In this document: piece by piece, positions 1 through 4,274 of the stretch
Position numbering within the stretch: the first letter of the stretch is position 1
Layout of the letters: each line of letters starts with the position of its first letter
Assembly (NCBI GenBank): GCA_938003555.1
Contig: CALKXN010000215.1
Coordinates: forward strand, 1 to 5,191
Source: an uncultured Robiginitomaculum sp.
GTDB lineage: Bacteria > Pseudomonadota > Alphaproteobacteria > Caulobacterales > Maricaulaceae
DNA length: 5,191 nucleotides
Direction of reading: 5' to 3'
Position numbers and translations under genes: made by a program
The notes under the pieces: generated by a model
Database searches by the model: none
What the model was told of the DNA's origin: nothing
The model's input: only the letters and a program-made list of their open reading frames with translations

Positions 1-162
1 TGCAATATCACCCAAACCTTTTTCTTTCAGACCGCTGACAAGGCCGCCAATATCGGCTTTGTCGCCGCCGCCGAGCAAACCGTCCAAAACGCCGCCAATT
101 GCGCCGCTATCCGCGCCAAGTTTTTTAGCCAGCATGCTTTTGGCAATATTCATAATATCCAT
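1..162 (-). CDS. YidB/DUF937-family small protein, N-terminal part
   Basis: The first 54 codons are visible and the frame runs off the left edge without a stop. The N-terminus begins MDIMNIAKSMLAKKLG, followed by a Gly/Leu-rich stretch (residues 22-33) and a segment reading LVSGLKEKGLGDIA at residues 41-54. An amphipathic N-terminal helix, a GLL-GG low-complexity turn and a 'GLGDI' motif are what YidB-like (DUF937) proteins look like just before their 'SWLGDG' region, so I assign it to that family. Family members are about 110-150 aa, so roughly a third to a half is present. Their biochemical function is not established. The ATG at 162 has a GAAAGA purine stretch 9-14 bases upstream; an in-frame ATG at 153 is an alternative. 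The gene follows bfr by 118 bases, so its own promoter is likely, although I see no convincing -35/-10 pair. Confidence 0.72.
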   Translation of the reverse strand, partial: MDIMNIAKSMLAKKLGADSGAIGGVLDGLLGGGDKADIGGLVSGLKEKGLGDIA

Positions 163-262
163 AGTCGTAATCTTTCATTAAGGTGTGGCGTCAATGCTCG
201 GCACGCGCCGATATCAACATGATTACGCTCTAGCAAATCATAGCTGAACCTAAGCCAACAGC

Positions 263-274
263 TTGTGATCACAA
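263..274. promoter_or_regulatory. Perfect 12-bp palindrome, possible operator
   Basis: TTGTGATCACAA is a perfect inverted repeat lying 6 bases past the bfr stop codon and about 100 bases upstream of the YidB-like start. It could be an operator for the downstream gene or a weak hairpin at the end of the bfr message. It has no following T-run on either strand, so it is not an intrinsic terminator. The half-site TGTGA is shared with CRP-type sites, but the 6-base spacer of such sites is missing. One perfect 12-bp palindrome is expected by chance in about 4 kb, so support is weak. Confidence 0.22.
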
Positions 275-280
275 CAGTGT

Positions 281-760
281 TTACCCTGCATTTGGCTCCG
301 ATTGCGCTTGAATATAGTTTTGAATGCCCACAAGGCGGATTTGATCTTGTTGGGTCTCAAGAAAGTCTAAATGCTCTTCTTCGCTGGTGAGGATTTTTGC
401 GAAGAGATCACGGGTGACATAATCGCGTACGCTTTCGCAATGCTCGACCGCATCGCGCAAAAGCGGGATGGCGATATGTTCAATTTTTAGATCACAGGCG
501 ATAATTTCTTCGACGGTTTCGCCAATATATAATTTACCGAGGTCTTGAAGATTAGGCAGGCCATTTAAAAACAAAATGCGTTCGATGATCCAATCGGCGT
601 GAGTCATCTCTTCGATGGATTCTTCATATTCTTTTTGGGCAAGCTTGGACACGCCCCAATCTTTGAGCATGCGCGAGTGCAAGAAATATTGATTGATCGC
701 CGTAAGCTCATTTTTCAAAGCTTTATTGAGAAACTCAATTGTTTTTGGATTATCACGCAT
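281..760 (-). CDS. bfr: Bacterioferritin (haem-binding ferritin, iron storage)
   Basis: This 159-aa protein has the full length of the family (E. coli Bfr is 158 aa) and aligns without gaps over the four-helix bundle. Ferroxidase ligands fall at the classical positions: Glu18, Glu51, His54, Glu94, Glu127 and His130. The axial haem ligand Met52 is present in 'EEMTH', so this is a true haem-bearing Bfr and not a ferritin or Dps. Recognisable family blocks are NELTAINQYFLH (17-28), ERILFLNGLPNLQDLGKL (60-77) and GIQNYIQAQ (145-153). Bfr forms a cytoplasmic 24-mer that oxidises Fe(II) and stores it as a ferric mineral, with haem between subunit pairs as the electron entry point for release. The start at 760 is supported by GGAGAG at 770-765, four bases upstream of the ATG. 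The gene lies 178 bases after bfd, its reductive partner. That gap contains a plausible separate promoter, so the two genes may be controlled partly independently. Confidence 0.97.
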   Translation of the reverse strand: MRDNPKTIEFLNKALKNELTAINQYFLHSRMLKDWGVSKLAQKEYEESIEEMTHADWIIERILFLNGLPNLQDLGKLYIGETVEEIIACDLKIEHIAIPLLRDAVEHCESVRDYVTRDLFAKILTSEEEHLDFLETQQDQIRLVGIQNYIQAQSEPNAG

Positions 761-779
761 ATCACTCTCCGATATTATT

Positions 780-860
780 TTAGCTATTGTGTGAGGTTTC
801 TTGTGCGCCCGTCAATGCCATCAGCCCTACGGAGTATAAAAAAAGGGCGATTTTCGTCAT
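780..860 (-). CDS. Possible 26-aa small ORF with signal-like sequence
   Basis: An ATG at 860 opens 26 codons ending in TAA at 782-780, within the bfd-bfr spacer. The predicted peptide starts MTKIALFLYSVGLMALTGA and ends QETSHNS. It has a basic residue at position 3, a hydrophobic core at 4-16 and a small-residue T-G-A cleavage-type site before Q20. That resembles a secretion signal with almost no mature part. The 'LTGA' resembles the lipobox 'LTGC' of entericidin-type small lipoproteins with Cys replaced by Ala, so a decayed small lipoprotein is one reading. A GAAG stretch lies 3-6 bases before the ATG, close for a ribosome site. The ORF stop is 19 bases before the bfr start. A 26-codon ORF can arise by chance, and this stretch also carries the candidate bfr promoter and a hairpin/T-run, so translation is uncertain. 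Confidence 0.3.
   Translation of the reverse strand: MTKIALFLYSVGLMALTGAQETSHNS
786..815 (-). promoter_or_regulatory. Candidate sigma70-type promoter for bfr
   Basis: On the minus strand TTGACG (815-810, 5 of 6 consensus bases) is followed after 18 bases by CACAAT (791-786, 4 of 6). Transcription from it would start near 779 and give a bfr leader of about 19 bases containing GGAGAG (770-765). The position is right for bfr to be made independently of bfd. The -10 element is imperfect and the bases also lie inside the possible 26-codon ORF, so this is a prediction from sequence match only. Confidence 0.4.
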
Positions 861-894
861 TATCTTCGCAGGTGAAAATCAATTGCAGAAAATC
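838..894 (-). terminator. Weak terminator/attenuator-like structure between bfd and bfr
   Basis: Read on the minus strand, GATTTTC occurs twice (894-888 and 880-874), and the complementary GAAAATC occurs once downstream (855-849). The sequence CGCCC and then seven T residues (844-838) follow. Either upstream copy can pair with the single downstream copy, giving a 7-bp AT-rich stem with a loop of 32 or 18 bases; the outer pairing extends to 8 bp. A stem followed by a T-run is the form of an intrinsic terminator after bfd. However, the stem is AT-rich, the loops are long and five bases separate the stem from the T-run, so termination would be inefficient at best. Confidence 0.25.
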
Positions 895-903
895 GGCTAA
901 GAC

Positions 904-918
904 TGCGAATGAGGTGCA
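904..918. promoter_or_regulatory. Third Fur-like repeat (TGCGAATGA...TGCA), downstream of bfd
   Basis: TGCGAATGAGGTGCA on the plus strand has TGC...GCA ends and contains the same nine bases, TGCGAATGA, found twice in the bfd promoter. It has the same orientation and sits about 20 bases past the bfd stop and 145 bases before the bfr start. It may be an auxiliary operator for the bfd-bfr region. Its internal symmetry is weaker than that of the promoter-proximal copy. Confidence 0.35.
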
Positions 919-938
919 ATGCTCAAAGGTAAATATAG

Positions 939-1160
939 CTATTCGGCGAGCGCTAAATCAGCATCTTGGATGAGCGAAACTTCGGCCATCAGCGCCGTAT
1001 TGGCGTGGCAAGCTAGGCGCTCTGCAATGCTGCCCCTGCACTGTCCGCAATTAAAGGCTTTGCCGTGATGGGCCAGAACCTGTTTCGGACTGCAGGCGCC
1101 CGCATAAGCCGCTTCGTCGACTTTGGCCGTATTGATATTGTTGCAGACGCAGTGGATCAT
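939..1160 (-). CDS. bfd: Bacterioferritin-associated ferredoxin (BFD-type [2Fe-2S])
   Basis: This 73-aa protein carries the Bfd cysteine pattern: C4-x-C6, then C38-x-x-C41 ('NCGQC'), which bind one [2Fe-2S] cluster. Two further cysteines (C23, C51) are outside the motif. E. coli Bfd is 64 aa with the same CxC...CxxC spacing, so this copy is essentially full length with a short extra C-terminal tail (residues 52-73). Bfd docks on bacterioferritin and passes electrons to its haem, which reduces the mineral core and releases Fe(II). It is cytoplasmic. The neighbour bfr, 178 bases downstream on the same strand, is its partner, which strengthens the assignment. The ATG at 1160 has no purine-rich ribosome site. 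The -10 element ends only six bases before the ATG, so the message is probably leaderless. Two Fur-like repeats in the promoter suggest derepression under iron limitation. Confidence 0.93.
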   Translation of the reverse strand: MIHCVCNNINTAKVDEAAYAGACSPKQVLAHHGKAFNCGQCRGSIAERLACHANTALMAEVSLIQDADLALAE

Positions 1161-1166
1161 GCATTA

Positions 1167-1195
1167 CATATACTCTAGTTGCGAATGAGTGTCAA
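1167..1195 (-). promoter_or_regulatory. Strong sigma70-type promoter of bfd
   Basis: On the minus strand a perfect -35 hexamer TTGACA (1195-1190) is separated by exactly 17 bases from TATATG (1172-1167, 4 of 6 consensus bases). The usual 6-8 base distance from -10 to the start point places the transcript 5' end at about 1161-1159, that is, on the bfd ATG (1160-1158). This is the best promoter match I found in the window. It lies in the 69-base gap between the dsbA-like gene and bfd, separating the iron module from the upstream cluster. Confidence 0.7.
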
Positions 1196-1216
1196 TAACT
1201 TTGCGAATGACTTGCA
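1179..1216. promoter_or_regulatory. Tandem Fur-like operator repeats over the bfd promoter
   Basis: The 10-mer TTGCGAATGA occurs at 1179-1188 and again at 1201-1210, a 22-base period or about two helical turns. The distal copy extends to TGCGAATGACTTGCA (1202-1216), an imperfect 15-bp palindrome with 5 of 7 arm pairs matching. The proximal copy lies in the promoter spacer and, extended to 1194, covers most of the -35 hexamer. Bacterial Fur-type operators are built from GCGAATGA/GAGAATGA-like half-sites with TGC...GCA ends, and bfd genes are known Fur targets in other proteobacteria. A bound dimer here would block RNA polymerase. The regulator's identity is inferred; a related Fur-superfamily protein such as Irr or Mur is also possible. 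Confidence 0.5.
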
Positions 1217-1229
1217 GTTACGACAGCAA

Positions 1230-1832
1230 TCACCCCTTTAGAGCTTGCTCGATTTGCCAGATACGGTCTTTGCCAAAATAAAGATCATCGCCCAGAAAAA
1301 AGCTCGGCAGGCCAAAAACGCCGCGCGCCACGCAGGCGGCAGTTGCGTCCCTCAGGCCTTGCTTTATCTGCGGGTCTTGAGTTGCCGCCACCAAGGCCTC
1401 GCCGTCCAGCCCGGCCTGCGTCAAGACAGCGGCGAGCACATCCGGCTGGCTGATATTCTTATCATCTTCCCAAATTGCGGCAAATACGGCGGGAAGAAAG
1501 ACATCATGCACGCCCGCGCGCTGCGCGGCCATCGCGGCGCGCATGGGGAGTAATGTATTCACCGGAAAGGCGCTGTTAAATTTGAACGTGGTCAATTTGT
1601 GCGTCTCAATGAAGCGGTTAATCTCCAGCCGCTCATAATCAAGTTTGGCCGGGACATTACGATACGCCATCCACGGCGGTTGATTATGGGTCGATTTAAA
1701 TATGCCGCCAATGAGTACGGGCAGCATGTTGATTTCAATCCCCGTCCGCTCGGTCACGCTCGCCAGCGCTTTCCATGCAAAATAGGCATTGGGGCTACCA
1801 AAATCATAATAAAAATCGAGGGCGCCGTTCAT
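1230..1832 (-). CDS. 2-hydroxychromene-2-carboxylate isomerase-like protein (DsbA fold)
   Basis: This 200-aa protein is of the kappa-GST/HCCA-isomerase branch of DsbA-like thioredoxin-fold proteins. The N-terminal motif FYYDFGSPNAYF (7-18) places Ser13 where the family has its glutathione-activating serine instead of a CxxC pair; no CxxC is present. 'GGIFKSTHNQPP' (42-53) is a family block, and 'GVFGLPSFFLGDDLYFGKDR' (171-190) contains the cis-proline loop (Pro176) and the C-terminal 'FGKDR' signature. The alpha-helical insert lies between about 65 and 165. Known members isomerise 2-hydroxychromene-2-carboxylate with glutathione in naphthalene breakdown. With no aromatic-degradation genes nearby, the true substrate is open and a general glutathione-dependent isomerase/transferase role is safer. 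It is cytoplasmic, with no signal peptide. The ATG overlaps the preceding gene's TGA by four bases (ATGA, 1832-1829), indicating translational coupling at the end of the cluster. Confidence 0.88.
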   Translation of the reverse strand: MNGALDFYYDFGSPNAYFAWKALASVTERTGIEINMLPVLIGGIFKSTHNQPPWMAYRNVPAKLDYERLEINRFIETHKLTTFKFNSAFPVNTLLPMRAAMAAQRAGVHDVFLPAVFAAIWEDDKNISQPDVLAAVLTQAGLDGEALVAATQDPQIKQGLRDATAACVARGVFGLPSFFLGDDLYFGKDRIWQIEQALKG

Positions 1833-2092
1833 GAGTGTGCCGCTTTCTTTTTTGAAATGGCAACGCGGATGAGGCCGTAACCGCTAATCAAAAGCCAAAC
1901 GATCTCTATGATAAAAGAGCTAAGATTAAAGGCGTAAAATAATGACACCAAAATAAGGAGCGCCCCCACTCCATTCATCACATGAAACAACGCAGCCTTA
2001 GGCGATAATTTCTCCGTCGTGACGCCCAGATAGGCCGCAACGATAAATACAATGCCGATATTCCCGACAAGATCGTACCAATTATAGGTCAT
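1829..2092 (-). CDS. CBU_0592-type small membrane protein, unknown function
   Basis: This 87-aa protein has three predicted membrane helices: about residues 7-25 (LVGNIGIVFIVAAYLGV region), 34-55 (ALFHVMNGVGALLILVSLF) and 58-76 (SFIIEIVWLLISGYGLI). A short charged loop (TEKLSPK) joins helices 1 and 2, and the tail KKKAAHS is basic. The pattern 'G..G...I..AY' in helix 1, 'N..GA..L..S' in helix 2 and 'E..W..IS.YG' in helix 3 matches the CBU_0592-like domain family, whose function is unknown. The ATG overlaps the alkB stop by four bases (ATGA, 2092-2089). An AAAGAG stretch seven bases upstream serves as ribosome site. The stop overlaps the start of the isomerase-like gene in the same way, so the three proteins are probably made together. 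The context gives no clear hint of its job. Confidence 0.82.
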   Translation of the reverse strand: MTYNWYDLVGNIGIVFIVAAYLGVTTEKLSPKAALFHVMNGVGALLILVSLFYAFNLSSFIIEIVWLLISGYGLIRVAISKKKAAHS

Positions 2093-2718
2093 GTAGCATC
2101 TCTTTCAACTGGATTAACCCGCCGCATCGTTAGGTTAATACGCCCGCCGCGCGGCACAAGGGCGCTTTCGCCGTAATAGACTTTACTTACTCCATGATAA
2201 CACAGGCGCGACTCGCAGCCCAGCACAACGACGTCCCCAGAGAACAGCTTTAGCCCCTGCGTTTTGCCGCCGCGGTGTGGCCCGCCAAGACGGAACAAGG
2301 CCGGATCGCCAAGGCTAACCGAGACGACTGGCGCGCGCGTGTCTTTTTCATCATTATCAATATGCAGCCCCATTTTAGAGCCTTCGCGGTACCAATTAAT
2401 CAGGCACGCTTCGGGCGGAGCGTCACAGCCCGAAACCGCGTCCCACAGATTTTGAAGCGCGTCCGGTAGCTTTGGCCATGGCGCACCTGTCTTGGGATGG
2501 ACGCTCTCATAGCGATAGCCGCCAACCTTATCCGTCACCCAGCCCAGCGGCCCAAAATTACTCATCACAACAGATAATGGATTGCCCGTGCGCGGCATGG
2601 TCGGTTGAAAGAACGGCGCCGTCTCTACGCCCGCCTTAACAGCATCAATAAGCGCCAATTGTTGCCTAGGGTCAAAGTAAAGCGGGTAATGCGCAAAGCC
2701 TTGGGGGTAATTACTCAT
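2089..2718 (-). CDS. alkB: AlkB-type Fe(II)/2-oxoglutarate-dependent alkylation repair dioxygenase
   Basis: AlkB oxidatively removes methyl groups such as 1-methyladenine and 3-methylcytosine from DNA or RNA, using Fe(II), O2 and 2-oxoglutarate. From the ATG at 2718 the protein is 209 aa. The iron triad is H119-x-D121 in 'LHIDNDEKD' and H175 in 'CYHGVSK'. The 2-oxoglutarate-binding arginines lie in 'RINLTMRR' (193-200). Other family blocks are 'NPLSVVMSNFGPLGW' (46-60), 'PEACLINWYREG' (102-113) and 'APVVSVSLGDPALFRLGG' (129-146), with W60 and Y68 near the nucleobase-recognition positions of E. coli AlkB. An upstream GTG at 2754 would add 12 residues (MWFSALRSIYPA). I prefer the ATG because alphaproteobacterial homologues begin shortly before the 'PxGFxHYP' segment. 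Neither start has a strong ribosome site, and the GTG has only GGA seven bases upstream. The gene follows the DUF2235 stop by 15 or 51 bases and overlaps the next gene by four. I see no Ada-like element. Confidence 0.93.
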   Translation of the reverse strand: MSNYPQGFAHYPLYFDPRQQLALIDAVKAGVETAPFFQPTMPRTGNPLSVVMSNFGPLGWVTDKVGGYRYESVHPKTGAPWPKLPDALQNLWDAVSGCDAPPEACLINWYREGSKMGLHIDNDEKDTRAPVVSVSLGDPALFRLGGPHRGGKTQGLKLFSGDVVVLGCESRLCYHGVSKVYYGESALVPRGGRINLTMRRVNPVERDAT

Positions 2719-2769
2719 AGCCGGATATATAGACCGCAGCGCCGAGAACCACACGCTTTAATCCGGCGT

Positions 2770-4185
2770 TTATTCCGTTTTCGGGAGACGAATAACCAGT
2801 CCGGCATATATTTTATTCTCGTCCGGGATTAAATCGGGATTCAAATCAAGAATTTGACCTGTTAAGGCCGCGTCCCCTAAATGCTCAAGCGCGATATCGG
2901 ATAGGGTTTGCCCGTTCTCAATGAGGTGATATTGAGCCGGCTGCCCCGGCTGTATCGTCATGGCTTTGGCCTGACCGCTATGATGCTTTCGTTCCATTTT
3001 TGTGGTCATTTTCGGCAAGCTATCAAGATCTGACGCAAGCTTGGATAGTGTCTTTGGACGATAGGCCGTCCCTTCCGGCAAGGCTCCGGAAAACGCCCAG
3101 CGATTTTTGGCGCTTTCATGCAGTTGCGTCAGTGTGGCAGGGACGTGGCGTCTCCACCGCCCCGGCATGGCCCCGGAGACTTTACCAAGGAGTGATTTTT
3201 TGCTCCCGTGATTATTGTCCAGCGGCGCGCTAAAATCCGGAGCGCTTGCATAAGTCGTTGACGACAGGCTATCCGCCAAAACGAGGCCATGTTCTATGGC
3301 GCCATTTTTCACCCAATCCAGCGCCGCGTCCGATAGCCCTATATGCGCGCCGCCGCCGCCCACAGCGCCGTGAACGCCGGGGAAAAACATTTCTTGGAAT
3401 GGCCGCTCAGGGTCATCGACGCTATATTTAATCTGCCTGTTATAATGATCGACATCCCCCCAAGGCTCGATGTTGAAATTTTTACGTTTCTCATCCAGCG
3501 CAACAGCATGCCGCCCCGCCGTAATCATGCCCGAAAGGTTATGATTATGATATTTATGTCCCGCGCCAACAAAGGGTTTTTCGCCAATCCCAGGAAGCCA
3601 CGGCCAAATCACTTTCTGCAAACCTAGCGTCTCTACGGTGTCCCACAGCCCAACATAACGCACCCGAAACGGAACAGATTGCCCGGGCGTGTAATCCGGT
3701 ACAGTCGCGCAGCGATGCTCTTCATCTTCGCGGCAGACCGTAATTTTGCTTGAATAACGCGTGCGAAAATCAAGGAGCTCCAACTGATCCAGCATATCAT
3801 TTGATTTATAAAGCTTAGACGCTTTCGTGATCATTTTGACATGATGCCGTTCAATAATGCCGACAGCGCGAATAAATCCAATAAATGAGCGCGCCGTAAA
3901 TGCGCCGCGTGAAAAACCGAAACAATAAATTTCATCGCCCGGATCATAATTGAAAATCAAAAACTGATAAGCTTGTTCGATATTTTCAAACAAACCATAG
4001 CCCGTAATGCCGCCCGACATTTTATCGCGCCAACTTGTCCCGACGCCATTATCATAATGTACGATTTGCGTGACACCCTCATCCGTTACCGGCGTGATTT
4101 CACTCGCCATTAACAGCACATTGGTGGGATGTTCCGCATCAATGCGGTTCCACGTCCCATCGAAACAAAAGATAATACGTTTCAT
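2770..4185 (-). CDS. DUF2235 alpha/beta-hydrolase with C-terminal LysM-like domain
   Basis: This is a 471-aa protein. The DUF2235 hydrolase domain spans about residues 1-310. It shows the opening motif CFDGTWN (7-13), the nucleophile elbow G90-F-S92-R-G94 in 'FGFSRGAFTARS', the acid Asp182 in 'GLWDTVE', and 'FFPGVHGAVGGGGAH' (267-281) with the likely catalytic His272. This is the fold of Tle1-type phospholipase effectors of type VI secretion, but many DUF2235 proteins are uncharacterised housekeeping hydrolases, so the substrate is unknown. After a less conserved region (310-415), residues about 417-468 form a LysM-like module: 'YHLIENGQTLSDIALEHLGDAAL', then 'ILDLNPDLI', 'NKIYAGLVIRLP'. LysM domains normally bind N-acetylglucosamine polymers such as peptidoglycan, yet no signal peptide or membrane segment is visible. 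No VgrG, PAAR or immunity-like gene is in view. Translation starts at the ATG at 4185, directly after a hairpin containing the weak ribosome site GGGA. It is probably first in a cluster with alkB. Confidence 0.9.
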   Translation of the reverse strand: MKRIIFCFDGTWNRIDAEHPTNVLLMASEITPVTDEGVTQIVHYDNGVGTSWRDKMSGGITGYGLFENIEQAYQFLIFNYDPGDEIYCFGFSRGAFTARSFIGFIRAVGIIERHHVKMITKASKLYKSNDMLDQLELLDFRTRYSSKITVCREDEEHRCATVPDYTPGQSVPFRVRYVGLWDTVETLGLQKVIWPWLPGIGEKPFVGAGHKYHNHNLSGMITAGRHAVALDEKRKNFNIEPWGDVDHYNRQIKYSVDDPERPFQEMFFPGVHGAVGGGGAHIGLSDAALDWVKNGAIEHGLVLADSLSSTTYASAPDFSAPLDNNHGSKKSLLGKVSGAMPGRWRRHVPATLTQLHESAKNRWAFSGALPEGTAYRPKTLSKLASDLDSLPKMTTKMERKHHSGQAKAMTIQPGQPAQYHLIENGQTLSDIALEHLGDAALTGQILDLNPDLIPDENKIYAGLVIRLPKTE

Positions 4186-4226
4186 AAGTCTGCCGTCCCA
4201 AATATTGCATTTAGGGCGGTAGACTT
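4186..4226 (-). promoter_or_regulatory. Hairpin abutting the DUF2235 start codon, covering its ribosome site
   Basis: In the mRNA (minus) sense the arms are AAGTCTACCGCCC (4226-4214) and GGGACGGCAGACTT (4199-4186). They pair as 6 + 3 + 3 base pairs with one A-C mismatch and one bulged A. Beyond a bulged T, a further 4 pairs (AAAT/ATTT) close a 5-base loop, for 16 pairs in all. The structure ends on the base before the ATG and buries the only ribosome-site-like sequence, GGGA (4199-4196). It may restrain translation or act as a switch. No T-run follows on either strand, so it does not look like a terminator. Confidence 0.45.
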
Positions 4227-4248
4227 ATGGTATTTTATAAAATCGCGC

Positions 4249-4264
4249 CGTGACGACGCTCACG
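4249..4264 (-). terminator. Weak possible terminator stem after the phosphate transporter
   Basis: CGTGA and TCACG form a 5-bp stem with a 6-base loop about ten bases after the pit stop codon. The following sequence on the minus strand is GGCGCG and then an AT-rich ATTTTATAAAAT tract. The stem is short and the T-run is neither long nor immediate, so readthrough into the DUF2235 gene is quite possible. I list it only because no other structure in the gap could end the pit message. Confidence 0.15.
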
Positions 4265-4274
4265 CCGCAGCCCG

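Noticed and set aside
163..236. Promoter candidates for the YidB-like gene (TTGCTA-N17-TATCGG, or TTGACG near 194)
   Set aside because: The first has only a 3-of-6 -10 match. The second would place the -10 directly against the start codon with a 2-of-6 match.
761..800. Irr-type iron control element before bfr
   Set aside because: The spacer has AT-rich sequence with TTTAG, but no symmetrical TTTAGAA/TTCTAAA-type arms, so the evidence is insufficient.
599..973. Plus-strand open frame of 124 codons across bfr and the bfd-bfr spacer
   Set aside because: It lies antisense to the well-supported bfr gene, has no recognisable family and no ribosome site; it is a shadow of the minus-strand coding frame.
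1245..1880. Plus-strand open frames opposite the isomerase-like gene
   Set aside because: They are antisense to a protein with clear family motifs and show low-complexity, arginine-rich shadow composition.
2770..4185. Possible toxin-immunity or defence system built on the DUF2235 gene
   Set aside because: No immunity-like, VgrG, PAAR, nuclease or mobile-element gene lies next to it; the downstream genes are metabolic or repair families, so a defence or toxin system is not supported by this window.
4232..4243. Perfect palindrome ATTTTATAAAAT upstream of the DUF2235 gene
   Set aside because: It is AT-only, and about one perfect 12-bp palindrome is expected by chance in a window this size. TATAAA within it could be a -10 element, but the bases 17 upstream (GAGCGT) are a poor -35, so I do not call a promoter.
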